A DNA stretch of 64,000 nucleotides from Rappaport israeli (GTDB lineage: Bacteria > Pseudomonadota > Gammaproteobacteria > Cardiobacteriales > Cardiobacteriaceae): positions 1-64,000 of the forward strand of contig NZ_LXHZ01000026.1 of NCBI RefSeq assembly GCF_001888055.1, read 5' to 3'. Position 1 is the first letter of the stretch, and each line of letters begins with the position of its first letter. A model generated the notes under the pieces. The model made no database searches and was not told the DNA's origin. It saw only the letters and a program-made list of their open reading frames with translations. A program made the position numbers and the translations under genes. Below are positions 7,593 to 18,247 of this stretch, piece after piece.

Positions 7593-10500
7593 ATGGTTGA
7601 AAAATCAATGAAGGTTCTGGCGAGATTGTTGTTAGCTATCTTGCTGTTGTTTGTGGCAGTGCTTGGATTGGCGTGGTATTTATTAGGCACGCAAAGCGGA
7701 TTTCGTCAGTTGCCTAAGTTGGTTTCAACTTTCACGCCGTATTCTTTGGAATATGGCGCATTGCAAGGGCATTTATTTACAAAACAACATTGGAAAGACT
7801 TGCGTTTAACGGGTGAGGATTTGGCGGTTTATATTGAGGATTTGCAACTGCAAGTTTCGCCTAAGGCGCTTTGGTATAAGCGGGTGCGGTTAGATTCTTT
7901 AAAGCTTGATGGCGCAGAAATTAAGCTTTCAGGGCAACAAAAGCAGTCTGATGCGCAGATTGGTTTTGATGGCTTAGCGCAAATTGATTTGCCCGTTAAG
8001 GTAGATATTGAGGAGGTCTCATTGGCAAATGTGCGCATTTGGCAAGATGATGAGGCATTGATTTATCTTGATAAGGCGACGCTTGAGGCGCATTTTGCAA
8101 ATCAACAATTAACGCTTGAGGCGCAAGCGGCATTAACGCAGTTGCGCTCTTCTATGAATCTCAAAGCACAGTTGGCGGGTAAGGTGAGAACGGCTGGGGC
8201 GTATCCGCTGGATGTGCAGGGAGAGGCGCTGGTGCAAATGCCCGAAGATATCTCGCAAGAGGTGGTGTTTTCTTTGCAACAATCCTTGTTATCCCCTGAA
8301 CTTGTGATTGATGCGAAGGGGATGTTGGATGCACAGATGACTCTAAGTGGGGATATTGACGCAAAAGCGCAACAATTGGCATTGATTGGACAGTGGCAAG
8401 CGTTGGATTATCAAGGACAATATCAAAGCGCGCAGGGGCAGATAACGCTTGAAGGTGGGTTGGATGATTTGGCGGTTGAGTTGCAAACGCAGGCAATAGG
8501 AGAGCATTTTCCCCCAATAGCGCTATCTGCTCATGCGGTGGTCAAAGCGTCCTCCCAAGCGGTTCGGGAGATTGATTTGACGGCAAAGGTGCTGGGGGGG
8601 GAGGTGCGCTTTACGGGGCGAGGTGGATTATGGAGCGCGTTTGGCGTGGCGTGGGGCTTTGGCGGTTGAAGATGTGGTGGCGCAACGTTATTACGAGGAT
8701 GTGACTGGCGAGATTGATGCGTTGATTACAACACAAGGGGCGCAGGTTGGCGATAGACTCGAGGCGTATTTGGATATTGAGCGCCTTGAGGGGCAGTGGC
8801 AAGGAGAGCCTGTGCAGGGTCAGGGGCAAGTGCGTTATGACAATGGCGAGATATTGGTAGATGAGTTTGCGCTTACGCTGGCGGGGAATGTGGTGCAAGC
8901 AAATGGGAAGGTGGTAGATCAAGCGTTGGATTTGGCGTTGCAGGTAGATGCTGGGCATTTGGGGCGATTGTTGCCTGAGGCGCAGGGTGCGATTAAAGGT
9001 GCGGTTAAACTGGAGGGAACGTTAAATAATCCAGCGGTGGCAGCAGATTTGCATTGGCAGGATTTAGCTTATCAACAGACAACAGCGGAGGCTGACAATA
9101 AGGCGATGGCGTTTCGCTCTAACAAGGGTCAACTGCGCGTTAATGGTCGGCTAAATGAAGGGTTGGATGTGGCGCTGGATGCGGATGTGGCGGGCAGTAA
9201 TATCCCTGAAGGCGAGGTGGCGCTAACAGCTAAGGTGCAACGCGATAAAATTCAGGCAATTGATTTGTCTCTTAATACGCTGGGGGGCAGTATCCATGCG
9301 CAGGGAAATGTGGCGCTAACGCCTGAGGTGGCGTGGGATATTGAGGCGCAGGTAAATCAGGTGGATGTGGGGGATTATGTACAGCAGGTGGATGGGGTTG
9401 TGTCAGCAAAAGTGCGTTCTCAGGGCTCACTTGCAAATAATCAGGTGAATATGCAAACGCAGTTGACTGAGCTTTCTGGGCAGTGGCAAGGCATGCCACT
9501 TTCTGGGCAGGCGGAGGTGAAGATGCAAGATGGGCAGTTGGCGATTGAGGGAATGAATGTTGCGGTTGGGGAGAATCATATTGATTTGAAAGGGGATTTA
9601 AATCCTAAGGCGCTGGATGTGTCTTTTGATTTGCAGGGGGAGAATTTAAGTTCGTTTTATCCTGAGCTTGGAGGGCGCGTCAGTGGTCAGGGACGCATAA
9701 CAGGGACGGCTCAATCGCCTAATGTGGCGGTAACGTTGGCGGGTAATCATATTCGCTATCAAAATATTGTCGTTGCTTCGGCAAAAGTATCGCTCAACTC
9801 AGCAATGCGCTCTGGACAACCATTTGAGAATAAGGTGGTGCTTTCTGGCGTACAAGTAGGGGATAGCCGTTGGGAGCAGGTGGCGCTTTCTACTCAGGGA
9901 ACATTTGATAAACATACGCTTTCACTCAAGACAACTGGGGGTGAGGTGGATGTGTTGCTGGCTGCTAATGGAGGCTTTCAGGCGATAGATAGTTGGGCTG
10001 GGCGCATTAATGCGTTAGAGATTCAAGGATATGAGATGGATTGGCGGTTAACTTCGCCAATGAATTTGGTACTTTCGCCTCAAAAAATTAAGGCGGATAA
10101 TCTATGTTTGGCGGATGCTCATTCTAATTTGTGTGTCGATATTGAAAAAGCGGAGCGGACGCGGTTGGCTTATCGCATTGAGCGCTTAGATGCGCGTAGT
10201 TTCGCGCCTTTTATCCCTGATAATATGCGTATTGAACCAGCGCTAATGGGCAGCGGTGAGGTGTCTATGGCGCAAAATGGGGTATTGAGTGGGCAGGCGG
10301 CGTTGGAATTCACTAAGGGGGCGCTTTATTTTCAACCAGAAGATGTCGCGCCTGTTAGGTTGATGTTGCGTGAGGGAGCGGTTAATGCTCATTTTACGCA
10401 GCGTCAGGCACAGGTAAATGCGGCGATTGATTTTGTGCATGCAGGTTCTATCCGCGCACAAATGGCGGTGTCAAATTGGTCTAATCCTGTTGTGAAGGGT

Positions 10501-11736
10501 CGGTTGGCGGTGAATGTGCCAGATATTTCTCATTTTGAACATTTTGTGCCCAAGGTGAGTGAGCTGGGGGGCAAAATAGTTGGAGAGTTGCGTTTTGCAG
10601 GAGCGTTGCCAAATCCTGAAGTAAGCGGGGAGATTGTGTTTAGTCAGGGGTCGGTGAAGATTCCTGAGTATGCAACGGATTTGCAAGATATTGTGTTGCG
10701 ATTGCGTGCGCTGGAGACGGGGCGCATTGATATTGACGGTAAGCTTGGAACTCCTGAAGGTGATTTGCAAGCTAATGGACAATTGGCTTTATCTCCATTG
10801 GCTTTGGATTTGCATTTGCAAGGTGCGCGAATGTTGGCGGCTAATTCTGAAGAGATTCGCGCAGTGGTTTCGCCTAATATTACGGTGGCTGTTGACCCTG
10901 ATAGTGGGGTAAAAGTGAGCGGTGAGGTGGTTGTTGATGAGGCAAATGTGAGCATTCCAAGCCGTTCAGGGGGGGTGGCAATTTCTGAGGATGTGGTGAT
11001 TGTAGGTTTAGAGGATCATCCCAAAGACCGACAAGCGCCTGCTTTGAAAGAAAATAGTCCTCTTGAGGTGCGGGTGGATATTCGTTTAGGAGATAAGGTA
11101 TTTTTCCAAGCCTCTGAGGTGAAATTGCGCTTAATTGGTGGATTGAAGGTGATGGTATTGCCTAGTCAGCCTGTCATTGGGCGTGGGGTCATTGAGGTTG
11201 CAAGCGGGGTTTATGAGCTTTATGGGCAGGAGTTGGATATTAAACGCGGAAAAATTACATTCACTGGCAATAATATTGCTAATCCAGCTGTTGATGTGTT
11301 GGCAACGCGTGAGGTGGATAAGGTGAATGTGGGGGCACAAATTAATGGAACGGTAGAGAACTTGAGTTTGTCGTTAATTGCTGACCCATCTATGCCAGAT
11401 TCGGCCATTTTGTCTTATTTGTTGTTTGGACGCGCGCCTGATGGGGCAATGGATAGTGAGGCGTTGTTGCAAACGGCGGCGAGCTTGTCCTTGGGGCAGA
11501 TTTTTCCCTCAAACTTGGCAGAGCAGACGGGGTTGGATGTGTTTGATTTAGGCGTAACGGGGCTTAAAGCGGGTAAGTATTTAGGCGAGGATTTATATGT
11601 GGGCATGCGCAGTAATTTCTTTACCGCGGTTACAGAGTTTGTGGCGCGTTATCAATTTAATAAGCGCTTGAGCGTGGAGGCGACGGCAAAGCAAAATGAA
11701 AATGCGGTAGATTTCTTATATGAGTTTGAAAAATAA
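7593..11736 (+). CDS. tamB: TamB (DUF490), inner-membrane-anchored periplasmic bridge, one frameshift
   Basis: About 1380 residues. One N-terminal membrane segment (LLLAILLLFVAVLGLAWYLL) is followed by very long repetitive beta sequence, as in AsmA/TamB lipid-transfer proteins, and the C-terminal DUF490 domain (VGLEDHPKDRQAPALKENSP, YLLFGRAP, VDFLYEFEK end). The frame from 7593 ends at 8669; a second frame overlaps and runs to 11736. The break lies in 8594-8625, a region with a G7 run and GGCGAGGTGG; removing one base joins EVRFTGR to VDYGARLAWRG. The break is probably a consensus error. TamB spans the periplasm to TamA and is implicated in anterograde phospholipid transport. Confidence 0.92.
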
Positions 11737-11756
11737 TTAGAAATAAAGGGGAAGAG

Positions 11757-12221
11757 ATGAAGTATTGGTTGATGAAATCTGAGCCTGAGACGTTTTCAAT
11801 TGATGATTTGGCAGCGCGTAAGGTAGAGCCATGGGACGGTGTGCGCAACTATCAAGCACGTAATTTTATGCGTGAGATGGCGGTTGGGGATGGGGTGTTT
11901 TTTTATCATTCTAATGTGCGTCCGCCAGGAATTGTGGGGTTGGCTGAAGTGGCTAAGGCGGCTTATCCTGACCCTACGCAGTTTGATGGGCAAAGTGATT
12001 ATTTTGATGCGAGGTCAACAGTTGATAATCCTCGCTGGGATTTGGTTGAGGTGCGTTTTAAAGAGAAGTTTGCGCAGATGATTACCTTGGAAGCGCTTAA
12101 AGAGCATGAGGCGTTGTCTGAGATGGCGCTAGTACAAAAGGGCAATCGTTTGTCCGTCATGCCTGTTACAAAGGCGCAATGGGATTGTATTTTGTCTTTG
12201 GCTGTAAGGGGAAATCGGTAA
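11757..12221 (+). CDS. EVE domain protein
   Basis: A 154-residue single-domain protein: MKYWLMKSEPETFSIDDLAA, WDGVRNYQARNFMREMAVGD, GVFFYHSN, then PGIVGLAEV. These are the hallmarks of the EVE fold (PUA-like superfamily; human THYN1 is the known eukaryotic member), thought to read modified bases. Length matches stand-alone bacterial members. RBS GGGGAAGAG lies just upstream. It sits between tamB and the mla operon and overlaps mlaF by one base (TAATG), though no functional link is known. Confidence 0.9.
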   Translation: MKYWLMKSEPETFSIDDLAARKVEPWDGVRNYQARNFMREMAVGDGVFFYHSNVRPPGIVGLAEVAKAAYPDPTQFDGQSDYFDARSTVDNPRWDLVEVRFKEKFAQMITLEALKEHEALSEMALVQKGNRLSVMPVTKAQWDCILSLAVRGNR

Positions 12222-13054
12222 TGGAGCAGTCAAATCATGTTGCTAATAAAAAGGTGGTGGTGGCGCTTGAAAATGTAACGTTTCGACGAGGAACGCGCAC
12301 CATTGTGGAGAATCTGTCGTTGCAGTTATTTGCAGGCGAGGTAGTGGCGTTTATGGGACCAAGTGGAACAGGTAAAACAACGCTGATGAAATTAATTACA
12401 GGACAGCTCAAACCACAGGAAGGTCGGGTTGTGGTCTTGGGCGAGGATTTAGCGGAATTATCGTCTAAAGCGTTGATGCAGTTGCGCCAAAGAATGAGTA
12501 TGTTGTTTCAAAGTGGGGCACTGTTTAGTGATATGAGTGTGGGGGATAATGTGGGGTTTGCGTTGCGTGAGAAAACGCAGTTAGATGCGCAGTTGATTGA
12601 GTTATTGGTGGAGATGAAATTAAATGTGGTGGGGCTTCGTGGTGCAAAACAATTGATGCCTAGTGAGTTATCAGGTGGAATGGCGCGACGGGTGGCGCTG
12701 GCAAGAGCGATTGTGCGCGACCCTGAATTAATGATTTATGATGAACCTTTTACAGGGCAAGACCCAATTTCTTTAGGGGTGCTGGCGTTGCTTATTCGCA
12801 ATTTAAATGACCATTTGGGGATGACGAGTTTGGTGGTGTCGCATGATATTTTGGAGGTCAGTAAGATTGCTGACCGTGTGATTTTATTGGCAAATGGGCG
12901 GGTAATGGCAGATGGTGCGCCTAAGGCGCTTTATGAAAGTGAAGAGGCGTTTGTGCAACAGTTTATGTATGCAGAGGTTGATGGGCCTGTGGCGTTTCAT
13001 TACCCTGCGCCAGAGTATTTGCAGGCACTTAAATCTCAGGCTGGAGGGGTGTGA
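12221..13054 (+). CDS. mlaF: phospholipid ABC transporter ATPase MlaF
   Basis: A 277-residue ABC ATPase: Walker A GPSGTGKTT (about residues 46-54), Q-loop LFQSGALFSDMSV, signature LSGGMARRVALARAI (about 150-164), Walker B LMIYDEPF and switch His in VVSHD. The SGALFSDM and GQDP sequences are typical of MlaF. It energises the inner-membrane MlaFEDB complex that moves phospholipids between inner membrane and MlaC. I chose ATG 12221, which overlaps the EVE stop; an upstream in-frame extension from 12179 would add 14 unrelated residues. mlaE follows with overlap. Confidence 0.96.
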   Translation: MEQSNHVANKKVVVALENVTFRRGTRTIVENLSLQLFAGEVVAFMGPSGTGKTTLMKLITGQLKPQEGRVVVLGEDLAELSSKALMQLRQRMSMLFQSGALFSDMSVGDNVGFALREKTQLDAQLIELLVEMKLNVVGLRGAKQLMPSELSGGMARRVALARAIVRDPELMIYDEPFTGQDPISLGVLALLIRNLNDHLGMTSLVVSHDILEVSKIADRVILLANGRVMADGAPKALYESEEAFVQQFMYAEVDGPVAFHYPAPEYLQALKSQAGGV

Positions 13055-13833
13055 TGAATAAGGTGGCGCGCTTGGGGGAACAGGCATTAGTGGTGCTGGA
13101 AGGTTTGGGCGCATTTGTGCGCTTTGCTTTGGGAATTTTGTTGCGCAGTTCAGCGCTATTAGCTAAACCTGCGCTGTGGGTGCGGGCGATGTATCAGGCG
13201 GGGGTGTTGTCGTTGCCAATTATTTTGGTGGCGGGGTTTTTTGTAGGCATGGTGTTGGCGTTTCAGGGCTTTACAACGTTAGTGCGCTTTGGAGCGGAAC
13301 AGTCTCTAGGAATTATGGTGGCGTTATCCTTAATGCGCGAATTAGGGTCTGTGGTGAGTGCGTTGCTCTTTGCTGGGCGGGCAGGCTCGTCTATTACCGC
13401 TGAAATTGGGTTGATGAAAACTACAGAGCAACTGTCTGCTATGGAGATGATGGCTATTGACCCAATGGTGCAAGTGGGGTTACCGCGGTTTTGGGGGGCG
13501 ATGTTGGCATTGCCTTTATTGGTGGTGCTATTTGTGGCGGTGGCCATTGTGGGGGCGTATGTGGTGGGGGTGTTGCATTTAGGGGTAGATGCAGGGGTAT
13601 TTTGGAGTCAAATGCAACAAGGTGTGGATTTTTATGGGGATATTTTCCAAGGAATGCTGGTTAAATCAATAGCATTTGGTTGGGTGGTCGCGGCGATAGC
13701 GGTTTATCAGGGATTTAATTGCACGCCAACTGCACGTGGGATGAGTAATGCAACAACCAAAACAGTGGTGCTGGCTTCTTTGGCGGTATTGGGGCTGGAT
13801 TTTATTTTGACGGCGATGATGTTTGGAGGTTAA
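13054..13833 (+). CDS. mlaE: phospholipid ABC transporter permease MlaE
   Basis: A 259-residue permease of the MlaE family with five to six membrane segments. Conserved pieces include GFFVGMVLAFQGFTTLVRFG, LMRELGSVVSALLFAGRAGS and MKTTEQLSAMEMMAIDPMVQ. ATG 13054 overlaps the mlaF stop (TGATG); GTG 13051 is an alternative. It forms the membrane core of MlaFEDB. Confidence 0.96.
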   Translation: MNKVARLGEQALVVLEGLGAFVRFALGILLRSSALLAKPALWVRAMYQAGVLSLPIILVAGFFVGMVLAFQGFTTLVRFGAEQSLGIMVALSLMRELGSVVSALLFAGRAGSSITAEIGLMKTTEQLSAMEMMAIDPMVQVGLPRFWGAMLALPLLVVLFVAVAIVGAYVVGVLHLGVDAGVFWSQMQQGVDFYGDIFQGMLVKSIAFGWVVAAIAVYQGFNCTPTARGMSNATTKTVVLASLAVLGLDFILTAMMFGG

Positions 13834-13835
13834 AA

Positions 13836-14301
13836 ATGGTTGAGCGTTGGGTGAATGTCTTGGTGGGGTTGTTTGTGTTGGCTGCGTTAATGGCGTTGGT
13901 TTTTTTAGGTTTTCAGGCCAGCAATATGAGTGGTTTTAAAACAGGTAAAAGCTATGAGTTGGTGGCGTATTTTAATGATGTTAGTGGATTAAGTAAGCAG
14001 GCGTCAGTAACGATGGCGGGTGTGCAAGTAGGGCGCGTAAAATCTATTGAGCTCAATCAGGAACGCTTTCAGGCAAAGGTAGTGTTGGAAATTAGCAATC
14101 GTTATGATGCCTTGCCTGTGGATACGAGTGCTGATATTCTCACCGCCGGTTTGCTTGGGGAAAATATATTGGTTTGGTAGGTGGGGAGATGTGGTGTATC
14201 TAAAAGAAGGAGATACAATTCAATATACAGGTTCATCGTTTGTGCTGGAGAAATTAATTCAACAGTTTATTTCGCAAATGTCGATGAAAGATAATGCTTA
14301 G
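13836..14301 (+). CDS. mlaD: MCE-domain protein MlaD, two frameshifts
   Basis: The N-terminal membrane anchor (WVNVLVGLFVLAALMALVFL) and MCE domain (YFNDVSGLSKQASVTMAGVQ, VGRVKSIEL) read in one frame to GLLGEN. A missing A in AAAA 14161-14164 and an extra G at 14183-14186 each shift the phase; between them YIGLVGG is readable, and the last frame gives VVYLKEGDTIQYTGSSFVLE, KLIQQFISQM, normal MlaD endings. The restored length is about 154 residues, as expected. MlaD forms the hexameric ring through which lipids pass. Both breaks look like sequence errors, since mlaFECB are intact. Confidence 0.9.
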
Positions 14302-14326
14302 TGAATTTATGTATTAAGGAGAAGAG

Positions 14327-14932
14327 ATGAAAAAATTATGGCTATCAATAGCGATGTGTTTGGTTTCTCCATTTGTTTTGGCTGCCCCTACGGGTGAAGA
14401 TGCTAAAGCTATGGTTGAGCATCAATCGCAAATTATTTTGGCAAAACTTGCAACCGATGCAGAGCAATATCGACAAAATCCTGATGAGTTCGCAACTTTG
14501 GTTAACCATGAAGTGTTGCCTTATTTGGATGTAGAGTTGATGTCGCGTATTGTTTTGGGTCGCCATTGGCAACAAGCAACATCTGCTCAGCGTGAGGCTT
14601 TTGTAAGCGCTTTTACAGATTTGTTGGTGCGCGTGTACTCACGTAGTTGGACAAATTATACAGGTGCGTCGGTTGCAGTGTTGGGTACGCCTTCAGTTGA
14701 TGAATATCAACGGAGTAATATTCGCACACAGGTAGTCGATAATCGTGGCAAGAAAGTAAATATCACTTTCAGTGCGCATTATGACAATGGACAATGGAAA
14801 ATTTATGATGTGAATTTTGAAGGGGTGTCGATTCTAACCAGTTATCGAAATAGCTTTGATACGGAAATTGATGATATTGGTCTAGATGCCTTGATTAATA
14901 AAATTGGGCAGATGAAAGGTCAAGCACAATAA
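14327..14932 (+). CDS. mlaC: periplasmic phospholipid-binding protein MlaC
   Basis: A 201-residue precursor with signal peptide MKKLWLSIAMCLVSPFVLAA. The mature protein shows MlaC/Ttg2D features: VNHEVLPYLDVELMSRIVLG, HWQQATSAQREAFVSAFTDL, LVRVYSRSW and a final VSILTSYRNSFDTEI. It shuttles phospholipids between MlaFEDB and the outer-membrane MlaA complex. RBS AAGGAGAAGAG precedes the ATG. It overlaps mlaB by one base (TAATG). Confidence 0.95.
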   Translation: MKKLWLSIAMCLVSPFVLAAPTGEDAKAMVEHQSQIILAKLATDAEQYRQNPDEFATLVNHEVLPYLDVELMSRIVLGRHWQQATSAQREAFVSAFTDLLVRVYSRSWTNYTGASVAVLGTPSVDEYQRSNIRTQVVDNRGKKVNITFSAHYDNGQWKIYDVNFEGVSILTSYRNSFDTEIDDIGLDALINKIGQMKGQAQ

Positions 14933-15225
14933 TGCCAATGGATGTTATAGGGCAATGGCAAGAGAAAACATTGCGGTTATCTAGTAAGTTAACTAGCGCC
15001 ACGCTTGAAAATGTGATGCTAGAAACAATAGATTTTCCAGCAAAAAATTGTGTGGTTGATGCCAGTGAGTTGGTTAAAGTTGACAGTGCTGGAGTGGCGG
15101 TTTTGGTTTGGTTGCGAACAATGGCAGATGCGGCGGGTGTGGCCTTAATATGGCAGGCGCTACCGCAAAATCTTATTGATTTGCTCGCCCTTTATGAACT
15201 TTATAATGAAGAAATGATTAAATAA
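14932..15225 (+). CDS. mlaB: STAS-domain protein MlaB
   Basis: A 97-residue STAS-domain protein with the signature VVDASELVKVDSAGVAVLVW (about residues 41-60), where D-S-A-G matches the anti-sigma-antagonist phosphorylation loop. In Mla it binds MlaF and stimulates the ATPase. The position between mlaC and ibaG is the standard gene order. Confidence 0.92.
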   Translation: MPMDVIGQWQEKTLRLSSKLTSATLENVMLETIDFPAKNCVVDASELVKVDSAGVAVLVWLRTMADAAGVALIWQALPQNLIDLLALYELYNEEMIK

Positions 15226-15226
15226 T

Positions 15227-15451
15227 ATGCAAGCTCAATTAATTGAAAATAAAATAAAAAATGCAATAACCGATGCTGAGGTTACGTTAGAAAGTGCTGA
15301 TGGCATACATTATAGTGCAACGGTGATTTCAGCAGAATTTGCTGGTAAATCACGGCTTGAACAACATCGTATGGTGATGAATGCGTTAAGTGATGTCATT
15401 GCAAGTGATGAGGTACATGCTTTAGCGCTTAAAACATTAGTGCGGGAGTAA
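15227..15451 (+). CDS. ibaG: BolA family protein IbaG
   Basis: A 74-residue BolA-like protein: N-terminal helix, [40 protein letters not shown] (the conserved F-x-G-x-S-R-L-x-x-H/Q-R motif), then [11 protein letters not shown]. BolA proteins pair with monothiol glutaredoxins in Fe-S trafficking; IbaG is linked to acid tolerance and envelope homeostasis. The stop overlaps the murA ATG, the classic mla-ibaG-murA arrangement. Confidence 0.93.
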   Translation: MQAQLIENKIKNAITDAEVTLESADGIHYSATVISAEFAGKSRLEQHRMVMNALSDVIASDEVHALALKTLVRE

Positions 15452-16722
15452 TGATTATGCAGCAGTTAAAAATCATTGGTGGACAGGCATTAAGCGGGGA
15501 AGTGGCGATTAGTGGGGCAAAGAATGCAGTATTGCCAATGCTGGCAGCAACGCTACTAATTGAAGGAGATACTTGTTTATACAATGTGGCGCGATTGCGC
15601 GATGTGCATACTTTTTTGCAGGTGCTTAATGAAATGGGCGCGCGTGCTGAATTTAGCGATGAAAATCAAGTATGCGTGAATGCTAAAACAATCACCAATC
15701 CTGTTGCGCCATATGATTTGGTGAAAACAATGCGTGCAAGCGTGTTGGTGTTAGGGCCTTTATTGGCGCGCTTTGGTTATGCAAAGGTCTCTTTACCAGG
15801 TGGATGTGCCATTGGCGCTAGACCTGTAGACCAGCATATTAAAGGGTTAAAAGCAATGGGCGCAGATATTGCTATTGTAGAAGGCTACATTGAAGCAAAA
15901 GCAAGCAAGTTAAAAGGCGCGCATATCGTAATGGATACTGTTACGGTTACAGGAACAGAAAATTTAATGATGGCTGCGGTCTTAGCTGAAGGAACAACAA
16001 TATTAGATAATGCTGCACGCGAGCCTGAAGTAAGCGACTTGGCGCATATGCTTAATCAAATGGGTGCAAAAATTTCAGGCATTGACACTTCCACCTTAAC
16101 CATTGAAGGGGTACCCTCTTTGCATGGTGGGGAATATTCTGTACTGCCAGATCGAATTGAAACAGGAACACATTTACTAGCCGCCGCCGCAACGCGCGGT
16201 GAAATAACGGTGCGTAATACGCGAAGCGATTTGCTTGAGGTAGTATTAGAAAAATTAGAGCGCGCAGGATGCGCCATTAAGCGAGGTGAAAATTTCATCT
16301 ATCTGGATGCGCGTCATAAGCCTTTGCAAGCAATCAGTGTACGAACCGCGCCTTTTCCAGCATTTCCAACCGATATGCAAGCACAATTTATGGCATTTAA
16401 TACGCTAGCCCAAGGTAGTGCGACGATTGTAGAAACCATTTTTGAAAATCGTTTTATGCATGTGCCTGAATTGGCGCGTATGGGAGCGGATATTTCCGTA
16501 GATGGGCAAATTGCTACTATTCGTGGTGTGTCCAAACTAAGCGGCGCACGAGTTATGGCAACAGATTTGCGCGCTTCCGCAGGATTGGTCATTGCTGCAT
16601 TAGCCGCAGAAGGTGAGTCGATTATTGATCGAATCTACCATTTAGATCGTGGTTATGACGCGATGGAAGTTAAGCTTAAAGCATTGGGTGCACAAATTGA
16701 GCGTCTACAAGAGATATCTTAA
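15451..16722 (+). CDS. murA: UDP-N-acetylglucosamine 1-carboxyvinyltransferase
   Basis: Catalyses the first committed step of peptidoglycan synthesis (enolpyruvyl transfer from PEP to UDP-GlcNAc). 423 residues, normal length. Substrate-binding [11 protein letters not shown] is at 21-31; the loop [19 protein letters not shown] carries the catalytic Cys (Cys119 in this numbering), the fosfomycin target. [20 protein letters not shown] and HLDRGYD close the protein. ATG 15451 overlaps ibaG; ATG 15457 is equally possible. Confidence 0.97.
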   Translation: MIMQQLKIIGGQALSGEVAISGAKNAVLPMLAATLLIEGDTCLYNVARLRDVHTFLQVLNEMGARAEFSDENQVCVNAKTITNPVAPYDLVKTMRASVLVLGPLLARFGYAKVSLPGGCAIGARPVDQHIKGLKAMGADIAIVEGYIEAKASKLKGAHIVMDTVTVTGTENLMMAAVLAEGTTILDNAAREPEVSDLAHMLNQMGAKISGIDTSTLTIEGVPSLHGGEYSVLPDRIETGTHLLAAAATRGEITVRNTRSDLLEVVLEKLERAGCAIKRGENFIYLDARHKPLQAISVRTAPFPAFPTDMQAQFMAFNTLAQGSATIVETIFENRFMHVPELARMGADISVDGQIATIRGVSKLSGARVMATDLRASAGLVIAALAAEGESIIDRIYHLDRGYDAMEVKLKALGAQIERLQEIS

Positions 16723-16727
16723 TTAAA

Positions 16728-17486
16728 ATGACTAAGCATATAAACAATAAGCAATTATCTGAGATATTAGGAGATTTTCTACAGATTAAACGCTTTAAGG
16801 ATTACACTATAAACGGCTTGCAAGTTGAAGGACGTTCTGAAATTACCCGTATTTTAACAGCAGTTACTGCCTCACAAGCTGCAATTGAAGCGGCAGTTGA
16901 TTATAAAGCTGATGCATTGTTGGTGCATCATGGATACTTTTGGCGCGGTGAAGATGAAGCCATAGTGGGTATAAAAAAGCAGCGCCTACAAACTTTACTA
17001 ACACATGGAATTAATCTTTATGCCTACCATCTGCCATTAGATCAGCATCCAGAGCTTGGGAATAATCGCTTATTTGCAGAGATTTTTTCTCCTATTTCTT
17101 ATTGGCAGTCGCAAAAAGAGCCGTTAATTTGGCATGCGCAAATTGCCAGTCAATCACTTGATTTGATTGTGGGAAAAATCGAAAAGGCAATGAATCGACA
17201 AGCGCAAGTAGTAATTGCAAAAGCAACACAGAATATTGAGCGTTTAGCATGGTGTACCGGTGCTGCACAAGATTTTCTAACTCAAGCGCATAATGAAGGT
17301 GCTCAAGTTTATCTAACAGGTGAGTATGCCGAACGGACTTATCATGAGGCGCAAGAACTGGGTTGCCATTTTATTGCTTGCGGACATCATGCTAGTGAGC
17401 GAGCAGGGGTACAGAGATTAGGACAGTGGTTTAGCGAACAATATCATTTGCAGGTGAAATTCTTTGATGACAAAAATCCTTTTTAA
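16728..17486 (+). CDS. Nif3-like dinuclear metal centre protein (YbgI type)
   Basis: A 252-residue NIF3 family protein. Metal-binding residues are seen in LLVHHGYFW (about residues 65-73), LYAYHLPLDQHPELGNN and the C-terminal TGEYAERTYHEA and ACGHHASERAGVQRL. The fold is a hexameric toroid; it is annotated as GTP cyclohydrolase I type 2, but the true activity is unsettled. It lies 5 bp after murA and ends before a clear promoter for the bc1 operon. Confidence 0.9.
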   Translation: MTKHINNKQLSEILGDFLQIKRFKDYTINGLQVEGRSEITRILTAVTASQAAIEAAVDYKADALLVHHGYFWRGEDEAIVGIKKQRLQTLLTHGINLYAYHLPLDQHPELGNNRLFAEIFSPISYWQSQKEPLIWHAQIASQSLDLIVGKIEKAMNRQAQVVIAKATQNIERLAWCTGAAQDFLTQAHNEGAQVYLTGEYAERTYHEAQELGCHFIACGHHASERAGVQRLGQWFSEQYHLQVKFFDDKNPF

Positions 17487-17520
17487 ATGCAAGATTAATC
17501 AAATAGTTATTACCATAATG

Positions 17521-17548
17521 TTGAGATAATTAATCTTTTGTTTATAAT
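17521..17548 (+). promoter_or_regulatory. sigma70-type promoter of petABC
   Basis: TTGAGA (17521-17526) and TATAAT (17543-17548) with a 16-base spacer, 58 bp upstream of the petA ATG. Five of six matches at -35 and a perfect -10. Confidence 0.65.
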
Positions 17549-17605
17549 AAATAACTGGCAATAACGCCGTGAGCATCGGCTATCGATAGGCGGAGAACTA
17601 TAATC

Positions 17606-18247
17606 ATGAGCAATGACACAACATTAAAACCGGCATTCCAGCCGGCTCATTTAAATCATAATACAGGAAGGCGGAAATTATTAGTTGCTGCTTCAGTGGG
17701 CGCATCAGCTGTTGGGGCAGGCTTTGTTGCTGTGCCTTTCTTAAAAAGTTGGTTGCCTAGTGAGCGCGCAAAGGCAATAGGAGCGCCTATTAAAGTGGAT
17801 ATTTCTAAGTTAGAAGACGGTGCCCTACAAACGGCATTGTGGCGCGGAAAAGTGGTCTATATCTTGCGTCGAACTGATGAAATGGTAGCCACACTTGAGC
17901 AGCTAAACGACCAGTTGCGCGACCCTCACTCTAAGGAATCTATCCAACCAGAATTTGCTAGTGATATTACCCGAGCACAACGTGATAATGTAATGGTAAT
18001 GTTAGGGGTATGTACGCATCTTGGCTGTGCCCCTAAATTACAGTCGCAAATTCAAGGGCGGGAGGAACGTGGAGATAGTGCATGGTTGGGCGGATTCTTT
18101 TGCCCTTGCCATGGCTCAAAATTTGATTATGCAGGTAGAGTTTACAAGGGTGTGCCAGCGCCAACAAATCTGACCGTGCCCCCTTATCGTTTTGAATCGG
18201 ATAACATCGTGGTTGTGGGTGAAATGGAGGGAGAAAATAATGTCTAA
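17606..18247 (+). CDS. petA: ubiquinol-cytochrome c reductase Rieske iron-sulfur subunit
   Basis: 213 residues. The N-terminal region has a twin-arginine-like GRRKLLVAASVGASAVGAGF signal-anchor. The Rieske [2Fe-2S] ligands are explicit: CTHLGC (about residues 136-141) and CPCHGS (about 166-171), followed by RVYKGVPAPTNLTVPPY. It carries electrons from ubiquinol to cytochrome c1 at the periplasmic face. It overlaps petB by 8 bases. Confidence 0.97.
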   Translation: MSNDTTLKPAFQPAHLNHNTGRRKLLVAASVGASAVGAGFVAVPFLKSWLPSERAKAIGAPIKVDISKLEDGALQTALWRGKVVYILRRTDEMVATLEQLNDQLRDPHSKESIQPEFASDITRAQRDNVMVMLGVCTHLGCAPKLQSQIQGREERGDSAWLGGFFCPCHGSKFDYAGRVYKGVPAPTNLTVPPYRFESDNIVVVGEMEGENNV